A stretch of DNA of 64,000 nt from Prochlorococcus sp. AG-459-E08 (GCA_003209425.1 QCRB01000003.1:27208-91207), one strand, 5' to 3'. Positions 52,439 through 61,949 are shown, numbered from the stretch's first letter. Numbers and translations: made by a program. Notes: a model not told the origin generated them from the letters alone.

Positions 52439-55024
52439 TTGATGAAAATAGTTCCAAGCGAATTCTCAAATTCTGCTTGGAACTGTTTTATTTTGGCCAA
52501 AGAAATTGCTTATAAAAATCATCAACAAAACATAGACTCTGACAATTTATTTTTAGCTCTTATAAAAAAAGACAAACTTACAAAAAAAATCTTAAAAAAA
52601 ATTAATTTAAATATTAAAGAGATTGAGAAAGAAATATTGTCCTCGTTAAATTTGAAGGCAAAAATGAAAAATAAGCAAGATAATTTATATATTGGTGATA
52701 CTCTTCACAAAATATTTTTGAAAGCGAATGAAATTAAAAATACCTTAAATGATGTAGTGATATCAACAGAACACTTAGTTTACGGTTTAACTTATGATGA
52801 TAAATATGGATTTCAAATTTTAAATCAAAAAGGTATTCCAGAATTTCTTGAAATTATTAAAAAAATGAAGTCAGATCCTGCAGTAAAAAATGAATTTGAT
52901 AGTTCTAATGAGTCTTTGGGAAAATATGGTGTTGATCTAACTCAATCTGCACGAGATGGAATTTTAGACCCAGTTATTGGTAGGGATGAAGAAATTAGAA
53001 GAACAATTCAAATATTGAGTAGAAGAACAAAAAATAATCCGGTTCTTATTGGTGAACCTGGGGTTGGGAAAACGGCCATTGTTGAAGGGTTGGCTCAAAG
53101 AATTATCAATGGTGATATACCTTCTGCTCTACAAGATAGGCAACTAATTTCATTAGATATGGGTTCACTTATAGCTGGGGCAAAATATCGTGGAGAATTT
53201 GAAGAAAGAATAAAAAATGTCCTAAAGAAGGTTAAGGAATCAGACGGTAAGATCATTCTTTTTATTGATGAAATTCATACAGTTGTTGGAGCTGGTGCTA
53301 GCGGAGGTTCTTTAGATGCAAGCAACTTATTAAAACCAATGCTTGCAAGAGGAGAACTTAGATGTATAGGTGCTACGACTATTAATGAACATAAACAAAA
53401 TATAGAAAAAGATCCTGCTCTAGAAAGAAGATTTCAGAAAATAAAAATTGAGGCGCCTTCAATAGATGATACTGTGTCAATATTAAGAGGATTGAGAGAA
53501 AGATACGAGGTTCATCATAGTGTGAGAATTTCTGATAATGCTTTAGTTGCAGCTGCAACCCTTAGCGAAAGATATATTAACGATAGATTTCTTCCTGACA
53601 AAGCAATAGATTTAATCGATGAAGCAGCCTCAAGATTAAACATGGTCATAACTTCCAAACCTGAAGAAATTGATGAAATTGATCGAAAAGTTCTGCAGTT
53701 TGAGATGGAAAAATTATCTTTAAAAAGAGAAACAGATAATTTTTCTGTAGAAAGATTAAAAAAAATCAATAATGAACTTATATCTCTTAAAGATAAACAG
53801 GCAGAATTAGGCGCTAAATGGAAAAAAGAAAAAGATGGAATTGATGATATTAGCACCATAAAAGAAGAAATTGAATCTGTTCAATTACAAATAGAGCAAG
53901 CCAAAAGGAGTTTTGACCTCAACAAAGCAGCAGAATTAGAATTTGGAACTTTAAATTCTTTACAAAAAAAATTGAAAGAAAAAAGTGAGTGTCTAGTTAA
54001 TTCTCACAAAAATGGAGAGACGAGTCTTTTAAGGCAAGAGGTTACTTTTGATGATATTGCAGAAGTTGTTTCAAAGTGGACCTCTATTCCAGTACAGAAC
54101 TTAAACCAGTCAGAAAAAGATAAACTTTTGAGCCTGGAGTCAATCCTTAAAGAGAAAATTATTGGTCAAGATAGTGCAATTATGGCTGTTGCAGATTCAA
54201 TTAAAAGATCAAGGACTGGTCTAAATGATCCAAGCAAGCCATTAGCCAGTTTCCTCTTCTTAGGTCCAACTGGTGTTGGTAAAACAGAGCTGAGTAAAGT
54301 AACAGCCAAAATCATATTCGATTTAAATTCTTCAATTACAAGACTGGATATGTCTGAATATATGGAAAAGCATTCAGTAAGCAAAATTATAGGCGCGCCT
54401 CCTGGATATTTAGGTTTCGAATCAGGCGGTCAATTAACTGAAGCTGTGCGCAAAAATCCTTATTCATTGATACTTCTTGATGAAATAGAGAAAGCTCACA
54501 AAGATATCTTAGATATTCTCTTACAGGTTCTTGATGATGGAATCATTACTGATGGTCAAGGTCGTGCAATCAATTTCAAAAATGCAATCATTGTTCTTAC
54601 AAGTAATTTGGGAAGTCAATCAATAAGTGATTTATCAGTTAGAAAAGAAGATGCAAATGAAATTAAAAAAGTTGTAAATAATGAACTTAAAAAATTTTTC
54701 AAGCCTGAGTTTTTAAATCGACTTGATGAAATAGTTATTTTTAATAATTTAGAATTAAACGACATAAAAGAAATTGCAAAAATCCAGCTAAAAAATTTAG
54801 AAAGAAGACTTAACAAAATAAACTTAAAATTCAAAATTACGGATGAGGCAATTAACCAACTTGTCAAAAATAGTTTCGATCATACCTATGGTGCAAGGCC
54901 TTTAAAAAGAATTATTCAAAAACAAATTGAGACCAAAATTTCAAATAATATATTGAATAATCATTACCTTAATAAAGACGAAATTAATATTTATCTGGTT
55001 AATGGAGAGATAATTGTTGATTAA
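52439..55024 (+). CDS. clpB: ClpB-type AAA+ chaperone (possible paralogue)
   Basis: Two Walker A motifs (GEPGVGKT, GPTGVGKT), Clp_N domain, coiled middle domain, YGARPLKRIIQKQIE. Confidence 0.93.
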   Translation: MMKIVPSEFSNSAWNCFILAKEIAYKNHQQNIDSDNLFLALIKKDKLTKKILKKINLNIKEIEKEILSSLNLKAKMKNKQDNLYIGDTLHKIFLKANEIKNTLNDVVISTEHLVYGLTYDDKYGFQILNQKGIPEFLEIIKKMKSDPAVKNEFDSSNESLGKYGVDLTQSARDGILDPVIGRDEEIRRTIQILSRRTKNNPVLIGEPGVGKTAIVEGLAQRIINGDIPSALQDRQLISLDMGSLIAGAKYRGEFEERIKNVLKKVKESDGKIILFIDEIHTVVGAGASGGSLDASNLLKPMLARGELRCIGATTINEHKQNIEKDPALERRFQKIKIEAPSIDDTVSILRGLRERYEVHHSVRISDNALVAAATLSERYINDRFLPDKAIDLIDEAASRLNMVITSKPEEIDEIDRKVLQFEMEKLSLKRETDNFSVERLKKINNELISLKDKQAELGAKWKKEKDGIDDISTIKEEIESVQLQIEQAKRSFDLNKAAELEFGTLNSLQKKLKEKSECLVNSHKNGETSLLRQEVTFDDIAEVVSKWTSIPVQNLNQSEKDKLLSLESILKEKIIGQDSAIMAVADSIKRSRTGLNDPSKPLASFLFLGPTGVGKTELSKVTAKIIFDLNSSITRLDMSEYMEKHSVSKIIGAPPGYLGFESGGQLTEAVRKNPYSLILLDEIEKAHKDILDILLQVLDDGIITDGQGRAINFKNAIIVLTSNLGSQSISDLSVRKEDANEIKKVVNNELKKFFKPEFLNRLDEIVIFNNLELNDIKEIAKIQLKNLERRLNKINLKFKITDEAINQLVKNSFDHTYGARPLKRIIQKQIETKISNNILNNHYLNKDEINIYLVNGEIIVD

Positions 55025-55073
55025 AGATTTAAATTAAAGATTTCTATAAGATTTGAAATTTGACAACTTTAAT

Positions 55074-55547
55074 CTAAGATTTGAACCAATCAGGAATCTC
55101 CTCATAACTTGCTTTATTAGATTTATTTTCTTTTGATTCTGTTTTCCAACAACATGTTCTGCCCTTATCCTTGTCCTGCAGGTATTCATTAGCCCATCTC
55201 CAAATTAATTCAGAAGTGAACTCCATTCCCACATTATCCATAATTCTCAGATCTAAAGCATCTAAGTCATGTAATTTTTCCCAGTAATTTAACAAAGGGT
55301 CATCTTTATTTACTAAAAAAGTATGGTCAAATTGCTCCTTTAATCTATTTTCTAGTGGCTTTAGACTTGAAAAATCCACAACAAAACCATTTAGGTCTAA
55401 TTTTTTTGCAGTGAACCAAAAGGTGAATGATCTTGAATATCCATGCACAAATCTGCAATGGCCTTCATGGCGCCATTGCCTATGTGAACAGGGAAAATCC
55501 TCGTAACTTTTGCTGCTTGAAAATTTCACAGAATGAATATACATCAA
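55074..55547 (-). CDS. 6-pyruvoyltetrahydropterin/6-carboxytetrahydropterin synthase family protein
   Basis: CSHRQWRHEGHCRFVHGYSRSFTFWF, VVDFSSLKPLENRLKEQFDHTFLV, MEFTSELIWRW align by motif with QueD/PTPS. Confidence 0.82.
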   Translation of the reverse strand: MMYIHSVKFSSSKSYEDFPCSHRQWRHEGHCRFVHGYSRSFTFWFTAKKLDLNGFVVDFSSLKPLENRLKEQFDHTFLVNKDDPLLNYWEKLHDLDALDLRIMDNVGMEFTSELIWRWANEYLQDKDKGRTCCWKTESKENKSNKASYEEIPDWFKS

Positions 55548-55607
55548 TTGACTGTTAGGATGATTTTTAATAAAACAAATTGAGTAGGATTTAACATAAC
55601 CAACATA

Positions 55608-56270
55608 ATGACTTATTCAACTAATTTTTCGATAGAAGATCTACGCTTTGATAATTATGGATTAATCCCTGCAATAGCACAAGATTGGCTTGACGGATCA
55701 ATTCTTATGCTTGCTTGGATGAACAAAGAATCGTTGACAATGACACTTGAAACCAAAAACGTTCATTACTGGAGTAGATCAAGATCAGAAATTTGGAGAA
55801 AAGGAGCTACAAGTGGAAGTACCCAAATACTTAAGGAGATAAGATTCGACTGCGATAATGATGCACTAATACTTTTGATTGAACAAAATGGTTCAGGAGC
55901 ATGTCACACTGGGGAAAAAAGTTGTTTTTTCAACGAAATCCAAATTAATCAAAATGATAAAAAAGAGAAAAAAACAACTCCCTTCTCAAATATTTGCTCT
56001 GAATTATTTAATATAATTAACGAAAGATCAATAAATCCATCAGAAAAAAGTTACACAAATCATTTATTAACAAAAGGCAGTAATTCTATTTTGAAAAAAA
56101 TTGGAGAGGAATCCGCTGAATTTATAATGGCTTGTAAAGATAATGATAAAAATTCAATCTCAAATGAAGCCGCTGATTTAATTTATCATCTGCAAGTGGC
56201 ACTTATGCATAAAGGCGTTGAGTGGAGAGATATACTTGCTGTTCTAGAATCAAGAAGAAAAAATAAATAA
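55608..56270 (+). CDS. hisI: Bifunctional phosphoribosyl-AMP cyclohydrolase/phosphoribosyl-ATP pyrophosphatase
   Basis: LMLAWMNKESLTMTLET, VHYWSRSRSEIWRKGATSG, CHTGEKSCF; C-terminal KIGEESAEFIMACK...NEAADLIYHL. Confidence 0.96.
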   Translation: MTYSTNFSIEDLRFDNYGLIPAIAQDWLDGSILMLAWMNKESLTMTLETKNVHYWSRSRSEIWRKGATSGSTQILKEIRFDCDNDALILLIEQNGSGACHTGEKSCFFNEIQINQNDKKEKKTTPFSNICSELFNIINERSINPSEKSYTNHLLTKGSNSILKKIGEESAEFIMACKDNDKNSISNEAADLIYHLQVALMHKGVEWRDILAVLESRRKNK

Positions 56271-56434
56271 TTAAAATTTAAAATTTAGGAATTTATAATT
56301 TTTTTTAAACTAAAAACTTGAAAAAATGTTAACTAACGAGTTAATGATTGTTAATTAATTATTAATTAATTATTACATGTATGGCTTATTACTGAATTGA
56401 CTATAAGTTGAATATATCAATAATGAGGTAAATC

Positions 56435-57358
56435 GTGAGTTCATTAAGCGATTTTCTTGGTGAAATAGGTCGTCATCAACTTCTAACACCCGAAAGAGAA
56501 CTCACTATGGGTAGAAAAGTCCAAGAAATGGTTGTACTTATTAATAGATGTCAAGAGGCAGGCGGCAAGGGCCCTGCTTGTGAATATTCGGAAACCGAAA
56601 GAAAAAAGATCAAAATTGGTGAAAAAGCAAAAAATGAGATGATAACAGCCAACTTAAGATTAGTTGTCAACCTTGCCAAAAGATACCAAGGGAAAGGATT
56701 AGAATTATTAGACCTTATTCAGGAGGGGACATTAGGCCTTACAAGGGCTGTAGAAAAATATGATCCCTCCAGAGGACATAGATTTTCCACGTATGCCTAT
56801 TGGTGGATTAGGCAAGGTTTAAATAGAGCATTATCAACTCAAAGTAGAACGATTAGGATCCCTGTCAATATCAATGAAAAACTTACAAAACTTAGATCAG
56901 CGAAATCAAAGCTTATGCAACTTAAGGGTATTCCACCCAGTAGTCAAGAGCTAGCTGAAGAAATGAAAATAACCAAAGAGGAAATTGACGAGCTCCTCTC
57001 TTGTGAATTGAGAAGCATCACCGTGAGTCTCCAAGGTACTGTTAAATCAAAATCAGATCCTTCCGAGTTGGTTGACATCCTTCCGAGTGATCAAGTTGCT
57101 CCAATGGAGTTAGCGGAATTAGCCGAAAGAACAGCCTCGGCTTGGAAGCTATTAGATAAAGCAAATTTAACTGAAAAAGAAAGAAAGATAGTAAGCCTAA
57201 GATTTGGTTTAGACGGCTCAAATGAATGGAGAACTTTAGCTGAAGTTGCGAGACATATGAGTTGTAGTAGGGAATATTGCCGACAAGTTGTACAACGTGC
57301 TTTAAGAAAACTTAGAAAAGCAGGAATACAGAATGGATTAGTTGATAGTATTAGCTAA
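56435..57358 (+). CDS. RNA polymerase sigma factor, RpoD-like group 2
   Basis: NLRLVVNLAKRYQGKGLELLDLIQEGTLGLTRAVEKYDPSRGHRFSTYAYWWIRQ (region 2); EREYCRQ-type region 4. GTG start. Confidence 0.93.
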   Translation: MSSLSDFLGEIGRHQLLTPERELTMGRKVQEMVVLINRCQEAGGKGPACEYSETERKKIKIGEKAKNEMITANLRLVVNLAKRYQGKGLELLDLIQEGTLGLTRAVEKYDPSRGHRFSTYAYWWIRQGLNRALSTQSRTIRIPVNINEKLTKLRSAKSKLMQLKGIPPSSQELAEEMKITKEEIDELLSCELRSITVSLQGTVKSKSDPSELVDILPSDQVAPMELAELAERTASAWKLLDKANLTEKERKIVSLRFGLDGSNEWRTLAEVARHMSCSREYCRQVVQRALRKLRKAGIQNGLVDSIS

Positions 57359-57394
57359 AATTCCACTAAAAATATTTAAATTTCATTTATAAGG

Positions 57395-57763
57395 ATGAAA
57401 GAGAATTACAAAACCCAAGAAAAAATCTATGATGCTGAAGTTTTAGAGAGTTCAACATTTGATGAAAATATCATTATCAAGATTCTTATTAAAGCAGGAA
57501 GAACAATTTCCAAGCCTGCCTTAGAAGTTTTAGAGATGGCTTTAGATCCTTATACTCCAGCACAAGTAAGAGTTTCATTAATGGCTGCGCTAGCCTATTT
57601 AATTATGCCATTTGATCTTTTCCCTGACTTTATGCCTTTAGTTGGTTTTAGTGATGATTTTGTAGCCCTCACAGCAGTACTTAGTATATGGAGCAAATAC
57701 ATGACTCCTTCAATAAGAGCAAGGGCGGCGAATAAGCTTAATAAGTTATTTCCTTTTTATTGA
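57395..57763 (+). CDS. DUF1232 (YkvA-like) membrane protein
   Basis: VRVSLMAALAYLIMPFDLFPDFMPLVGFSDDFVALTAVL is the DUF1232 signature. Confidence 0.88.
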   Translation: MKENYKTQEKIYDAEVLESSTFDENIIIKILIKAGRTISKPALEVLEMALDPYTPAQVRVSLMAALAYLIMPFDLFPDFMPLVGFSDDFVALTAVLSIWSKYMTPSIRARAANKLNKLFPFY

Positions 57764-58084
57764 ATGAGTAAGTTATCCATACAGGAAGAAAAAGAACTCG
57801 TCTCCTTCATTAAAGATTGGTTAAAATCTCATGGATTTACCCAAAAAGACTTAGCGAATGAATTAAATATTAAATCGAGCAGAACCTCTGAGATTGTTCT
57901 AAAAATTAAAGAGTTATATAAAAAAGGCGGCATGTTCAATATTGCAAAAAATCTTATAAAGATTGAGCAAAAATGGCTAAACAATATCAAGAATGATTAT
58001 CGAGAAACAAAACAAACACCACCTTATAATCAATTAGATATTGACTCATTAGTAAACCAGATAACTCAAGATACTTGTGAATAA
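57764..58084 (+). CDS. Small HTH-type hypothetical protein
   Basis: 106 aa; FTQKDLANELNIKSSRTSEIVLKIKELYKKGGM reads as an XRE-like helix-turn-helix; starts directly after the DUF1232 stop. Confidence 0.7.
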   Translation: MSKLSIQEEKELVSFIKDWLKSHGFTQKDLANELNIKSSRTSEIVLKIKELYKKGGMFNIAKNLIKIEQKWLNNIKNDYRETKQTPPYNQLDIDSLVNQITQDTCE

Positions 58085-58121
58085 AATTAAATTAAAATAT
58101 TATATTTTAATTTAATTTTAT
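58081..58121. repeat. Perfect 19-bp A/T inverted repeat with 3-nt loop
   Basis: ataaaattaaattaaaata-tta-tattttaatttaattttat; arms are exact reverse complements; overlaps the stop codon of the 57764-58084 gene. Confidence 0.9.
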
Positions 58122-58235
58122 ATAACTTCTTAAAAACTAACCTTTAAATAAATATCGTTTTAATTACTAAAAATGATAAATAATTAAATCACTTAAGCAA
58201 AAATATTATGTATTTTCATTTAAATTAAATTTTTC

Positions 58236-58261
58236 AATTAATAATTAATAATTAATAATTA
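58236..58261. repeat. Heptamer tandem repeat (AATTAAT)x3.7
   Basis: aattaat aattaat aattaat aatta, read directly from sequence. Confidence 0.9.
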
Positions 58262-58285
58262 CAAATATATTATCGTAAATAATAT

Positions 58286-58555
58286 TTAAAATGCCTGAAT
58301 CCAGGAATAAATATCATAATTAATCCATATTCCTTTTTCCCAATATATATCCTCCTCAATAAGATCTTTCAACTCATTTTCATCATTAGCATTAAAAATT
58401 CCAAACAAATATTTGTTACATTTTGTCGGCCCTAATGTAACTAGAATATCTCGATCTTTTAAGTTTTTTAGTCTATTAAGATGTTGTTCACGAAACGGTC
58501 CCCTTTTAATAATTGCATCTTCACAGTACTTTCCAAAAACTATAAACTTTTCCAT
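58286..58555 (-). CDS. YCII-related domain protein
   Basis: MEKFIVFGKYCEDAIIKRGPFREQHLNRLKNLKDRDILVTLGPTKC...YLFGIFNANDENELKDLIEEDIYWEKGIW. Internal ATG at 58555 preferred to the track start at 58600. Confidence 0.75.
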   Translation of the reverse strand: MEKFIVFGKYCEDAIIKRGPFREQHLNRLKNLKDRDILVTLGPTKCNKYLFGIFNANDENELKDLIEEDIYWEKGIWINYDIYSWIQAF

Positions 58556-58652
58556 TTTTAAAGATAAATAAAAGGATAAATACATAATAAATAATTGCAT
58601 ATATTACACACAAATTGCTATGTTATTTAATACAACTTTTTTTGAATTAATT

Positions 58653-59009
58653 ATGCTAACTGGAAGCGATCTCCTTGCAAAAGTTAAAGAACTTGGTGAT
58701 GTTAGCAAATCTGACCTAGTTCGCGCTTGTGGATATGTTTCCACTAAGAAAAACGGAGGTGAACGCTTAAACTTTACCGCATTTTATGAAGCACTTTTAG
58801 AAGCAAAAGGGGTTAATCTTGGTGATTCTGGTGTTGCAGGTATTGGGAAAGGAGGAAGAAAACTTAGTTATATAGCTACAGTTCAAGGTAACGGAAATCT
58901 TCTGATTGGGAAAGCGTATACAGCACTTCTTGATTTAAAAGCAGGTGATGAATTCGAAATTAAGCTTGGAAGAAAACAAATCAGATTATTACCTACAGAA
59001 GAATCTTAA
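58653..59009 (+). CDS. AbrB-like transcriptional regulator (cyAbrB)
   Basis: MLTGSDLLAKVKELGDVSKSDLVRACGYVSTKKNGGERLNFTAFYEALLEAKGV...KAGDEFEIKLGRKQIRL; ATG at 58653 preferred. Confidence 0.88.
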   Translation: MLTGSDLLAKVKELGDVSKSDLVRACGYVSTKKNGGERLNFTAFYEALLEAKGVNLGDSGVAGIGKGGRKLSYIATVQGNGNLLIGKAYTALLDLKAGDEFEIKLGRKQIRLLPTEES

Positions 59010-59090
59010 AAAGAACAAATATAAATTTGATAAATTATTTTTAATTATTTTTCTATAATTAATTTTTTAATTAATAAATTATTTTTGTAT

Positions 59091-59933
59091 TTATTTTTTT
59101 TGATCAGCAGCTAAACGCATTTCTTTACAAAATTCACCAACATGGTAGACGACATCTTTTTCAATTGAACTAGAAATTCGTTTTACAAATGCACTTCCAA
59201 TAATTACCCCATCGGCTCCCCACTCACGAACTTTGTTAACATGTTCAGGGGTGGATATCCCAAAACCAACAGCAATTGGATTGCTATTAACATCTTTTAA
59301 TTTTGCAATAAGATTTTCTACTCTATTTTCCATTTTATTCCTCTCACCAGTGACACCTGTAACACTTACTAAATAAGTAAAGCCTTTTGTATGATTTGAT
59401 ATTTGTTTCATTCTTTCAAAAGGAGTAGTTGGAGCTACCAATAAAATCAAGTCCATAGAATGGTTGCTAATTATTTTAGAAAATTTATAAGCTTCCTCTA
59501 AAGGTAGATCGGGAACTATTAGCCCAGAAACTCCAGCATTAGATGCAATCTCACAAAACTTTTCAAAACCATAACATAGTAATGGATTTAAGTAAGAAAA
59601 AAGGATGATGGGAATATTTAATTTACCTTTTAAAGACTCCAAAAGTTTAATTACTTTTCTTAAGTTAGTTCCTGACTTTAAGGCGCGAGACGCTGCCACT
59701 TGAATAACAGGTCCGTCTGCAAGTGGATCACTGTAAGGGATACCTAATTCAATAAGATCAGCTCCATTTTCTTGTAAATTTAATAAGATTTCATAAGTTA
59801 TTTCAATATTGGGATCCCCAGCCATTATGAAAGGCATCAAAGCTAATTTTTTATTATTTTTTAACTCACAAAACTTCTCATCTACCTTAGATAAAGATTC
59901 ATTTTTAGTAATTTGATTTTTGTAATCTTTCAT
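59091..59933 (-). CDS. trpA: Tryptophan synthase alpha chain
   Basis: LMPFIMAGDPNIEITYEILLNLQENGADLIELGIPYSDPLADGPVIQ; VGFGISTPEHV. Confidence 0.97.
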   Translation of the reverse strand: MKDYKNQITKNESLSKVDEKFCELKNNKKLALMPFIMAGDPNIEITYEILLNLQENGADLIELGIPYSDPLADGPVIQVAASRALKSGTNLRKVIKLLESLKGKLNIPIILFSYLNPLLCYGFEKFCEIASNAGVSGLIVPDLPLEEAYKFSKIISNHSMDLILLVAPTTPFERMKQISNHTKGFTYLVSVTGVTGERNKMENRVENLIAKLKDVNSNPIAVGFGISTPEHVNKVREWGADGVIIGSAFVKRISSSIEKDVVYHVGEFCKEMRLAADQKK

Positions 59934-59959
59934 AATTTTTGGACTTTTTCTATGAAAAT

Positions 59960-60280
59960 TTACGGATTTTTCTCTAAATCTTCCATTAGTTTTTGCTGCT
60001 CTTCCTTTGACAATGCATTGAATTTAGTTTCTAGTTTATCATTAATAACTTCTTCATACTTTTTTCTATAACGCTTCCTTTGTTCCATAAACGTCATTTT
60101 TCCACTTACAACTCTATAAACATAAGATGTTACCCAAGTAATAACAATCAAAATTAAGATACAACTTGAGAGAGTAGTAGCTGTAAAATTGTCGATGCCA
60201 ATTTGCGGTGCAAATTTATAACTAATTAATCCTATAAATGAAATAAATAAACCTATTTGTATAACTTTACCTTTAGTCAA
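59960..60280 (-). CDS. DUF3007 family membrane protein
   Basis: Two TM helices, then YVYRVVSGKMTFMEQRKRYRKKYEEV, a cyanobacterial DUF3007 pattern; next to ndhL. Confidence 0.75.
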   Translation of the reverse strand: MTKGKVIQIGLFISFIGLISYKFAPQIGIDNFTATTLSSCILILIVITWVTSYVYRVVSGKMTFMEQRKRYRKKYEEVINDKLETKFNALSKEEQQKLMEDLEKNP

Positions 60281-60284
60281 TTAT

Positions 60285-60518
60285 TTACCCTTTACCACTT
60301 CCTTTTAGTCTGAGATTTAAAAATGGAGAAAATAAAATTAAACCTGGAAAGAAAAGAAATACAAGACCATAAATTCCTAATCTTTCAAATTTTCCCATAA
60401 TATTCCATCTATTATTCATCCAGTAAAACAAGAATAATGGGATAACAAATAAATAGGTAGATATAATTCCAATATAAGCAATTAAAGTAGCTAATGAATT
60501 ATTGAAAAAACTTTCCAT
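60285..60518 (-). CDS. ndhL: NAD(P)H-quinone oxidoreductase subunit L
   Basis: 77 aa, two TM helices, [49 protein letters not shown]. Confidence 0.9.
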   Translation of the reverse strand: MESFFNNSLATLIAYIGIISTYLFVIPLFLFYWMNNRWNIMGKFERLGIYGLVFLFFPGLILFSPFLNLRLKGSGKG

Positions 60519-60596
60519 TTTGATTTATGGTCGCTTAGTTAAAACATAACAACTATTGGCAGTTATCGTCAGAACTAAAAGTAAATAATTAAATAA

Positions 60597-60682
60597 TGGG
60601 AGTGGGGGGACTTGAACCCCCACGAGCTAAATCGCTCGACGGATTTTAAGTCCGGCGCGTCTACCAATTCCGCCACACTCCC
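60597..60682 (-). tRNA. trnL-UAA: tRNA-Leu (anticodon TAA), intronless
   Basis: Reverse complement GGGAGTGTGGCGGAATTGGTAGACGCGCCGGACTTAAAATCCGTCGAGCGATTTAGCTCGTGGGGGTTCAAGTCCCCCCACTCCCA: 7-bp acceptor stem, long variable arm, GGTTCAAGTCC T arm, loop CTTAAAA. Confidence 0.96.
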
Positions 60683-60781
60683 ATAGGAATTTGCACTATT
60701 TTATCGTAGCTGAAAGTACCTCAATTATCCAAAAAATATCCCAATATTTACACTTTTAATTGTCAGATTAAATCTAATTTT

Positions 60782-61831
60782 TTAATTTACTATCCCTTCT
60801 ACTTGCCATTGTAATATTTCACCTGCATGAAATGGTTTTATTTGTCCTACAATATTTTTTTCGTCAACAACATCAATAAATTCTTTAATTTTATTAGGTC
60901 TAGAAACTAATTTTAATTTTTGTTTATTTGGGGCAACATTATAAAAATTAGGGCCATTTAAACTTGCAAACTTTTCAAAATTTTCTAGAGCATCTTCCTC
61001 TTCGAATACTGTTAAATAGCTTTCTATTGCTACTGGCGAATTAAAAATGCCCGCACATCCACATAAAGACTTCCACTTCCTGAGGTGCGGAGCAGAGTCA
61101 GTTCCCAAGAAAAAACATTTTTTTCCACTTGTTGCAGCTCTCCTTAAAGCGAGTCTATTATTTTCCCTCTTAGCAACAGGTAAGCAGTAAAAATCACTAT
61201 TTAAGCCTCCAAAAAACATCGCATTTCTATTTATATGCAAATGATGCGGAGTGATAGTAGCTCCAATATTATTTTCTAGAACAAAATCAACTGCATAAGA
61301 GGTGGTTATATGTTCTAAAACGATTTTTAATTTTGGAAATCTTTTAGTTATTTGAGAGAGTTCTCTATCTATAAACACTTCTTCTCTATCAAATACATCT
61401 ACTTCAGAATCAGTCACTTCCCCATGAATTAAAAGAGGCATTCCATTATCTTGCATTGATTCAAAAATCTTATATAGATTTTCTATTTTCTTTACTCCAT
61501 GACTGGAATTTGTTGTCGAATTAGCAGGGTATAATTTTGCTGCGAAAAAGATATTATTTTTGAAACCATTTATTAGTGCTTTTTTATCAGTCTCATCTGT
61601 AAGATACATTGTCATAAGTGGTTCAAACTTAGAACTCTCTGGTAACGCTTCAACAATAGATTTTTTGTAAGAGATAGCGCTTTCAACAGATGCAATGGGA
61701 GTTTTAGTATTTGGCATAACGATAGCTCTTCCAAAAAATTCGGAAGTAAAATGAATGATATTTTTTAATACAAGACCTTCTCTTAAATGTAAATGCCAAT
61801 CATCTGGTTTTATTATGGTTAAAGTCTTCAA
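60782..61831 (-). CDS. pyrC: Dihydroorotase
   Basis: IIKPDDWHLHLREG; AKLYPANSTTNSSHGV; LIHGEVTD; LEHITTS; GTDSAPH. Confidence 0.95.
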   Translation of the reverse strand: MKTLTIIKPDDWHLHLREGLVLKNIIHFTSEFFGRAIVMPNTKTPIASVESAISYKKSIVEALPESSKFEPLMTMYLTDETDKKALINGFKNNIFFAAKLYPANSTTNSSHGVKKIENLYKIFESMQDNGMPLLIHGEVTDSEVDVFDREEVFIDRELSQITKRFPKLKIVLEHITTSYAVDFVLENNIGATITPHHLHINRNAMFFGGLNSDFYCLPVAKRENNRLALRRAATSGKKCFFLGTDSAPHLRKWKSLCGCAGIFNSPVAIESYLTVFEEEDALENFEKFASLNGPNFYNVAPNKQKLKLVSRPNKIKEFIDVVDEKNIVGQIKPFHAGEILQWQVEGIVN

Positions 61832-61949
61832 AATTTTTCTTATTTAATTAATTTTAACAGCAAATTAAAATTGACAATAATTTATAGATATTCGAGGATA
61901 GATATTAACCAATTATGAAAATTTTAATTATCTAAATAAAAGCCTAAAT

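Noticed and set aside
53515-54867. Minus-strand ORFs inside clpB
   Set aside because: Antisense to a strongly supported ClpB frame with Walker motifs.
56271-58285. AT-rich repeats as a CRISPR array or replication origin
   Set aside because: Units are 5-11 bp of pure A/T with no 25-40 bp repeats, spacers, cas genes or DnaA-box clusters recognised.
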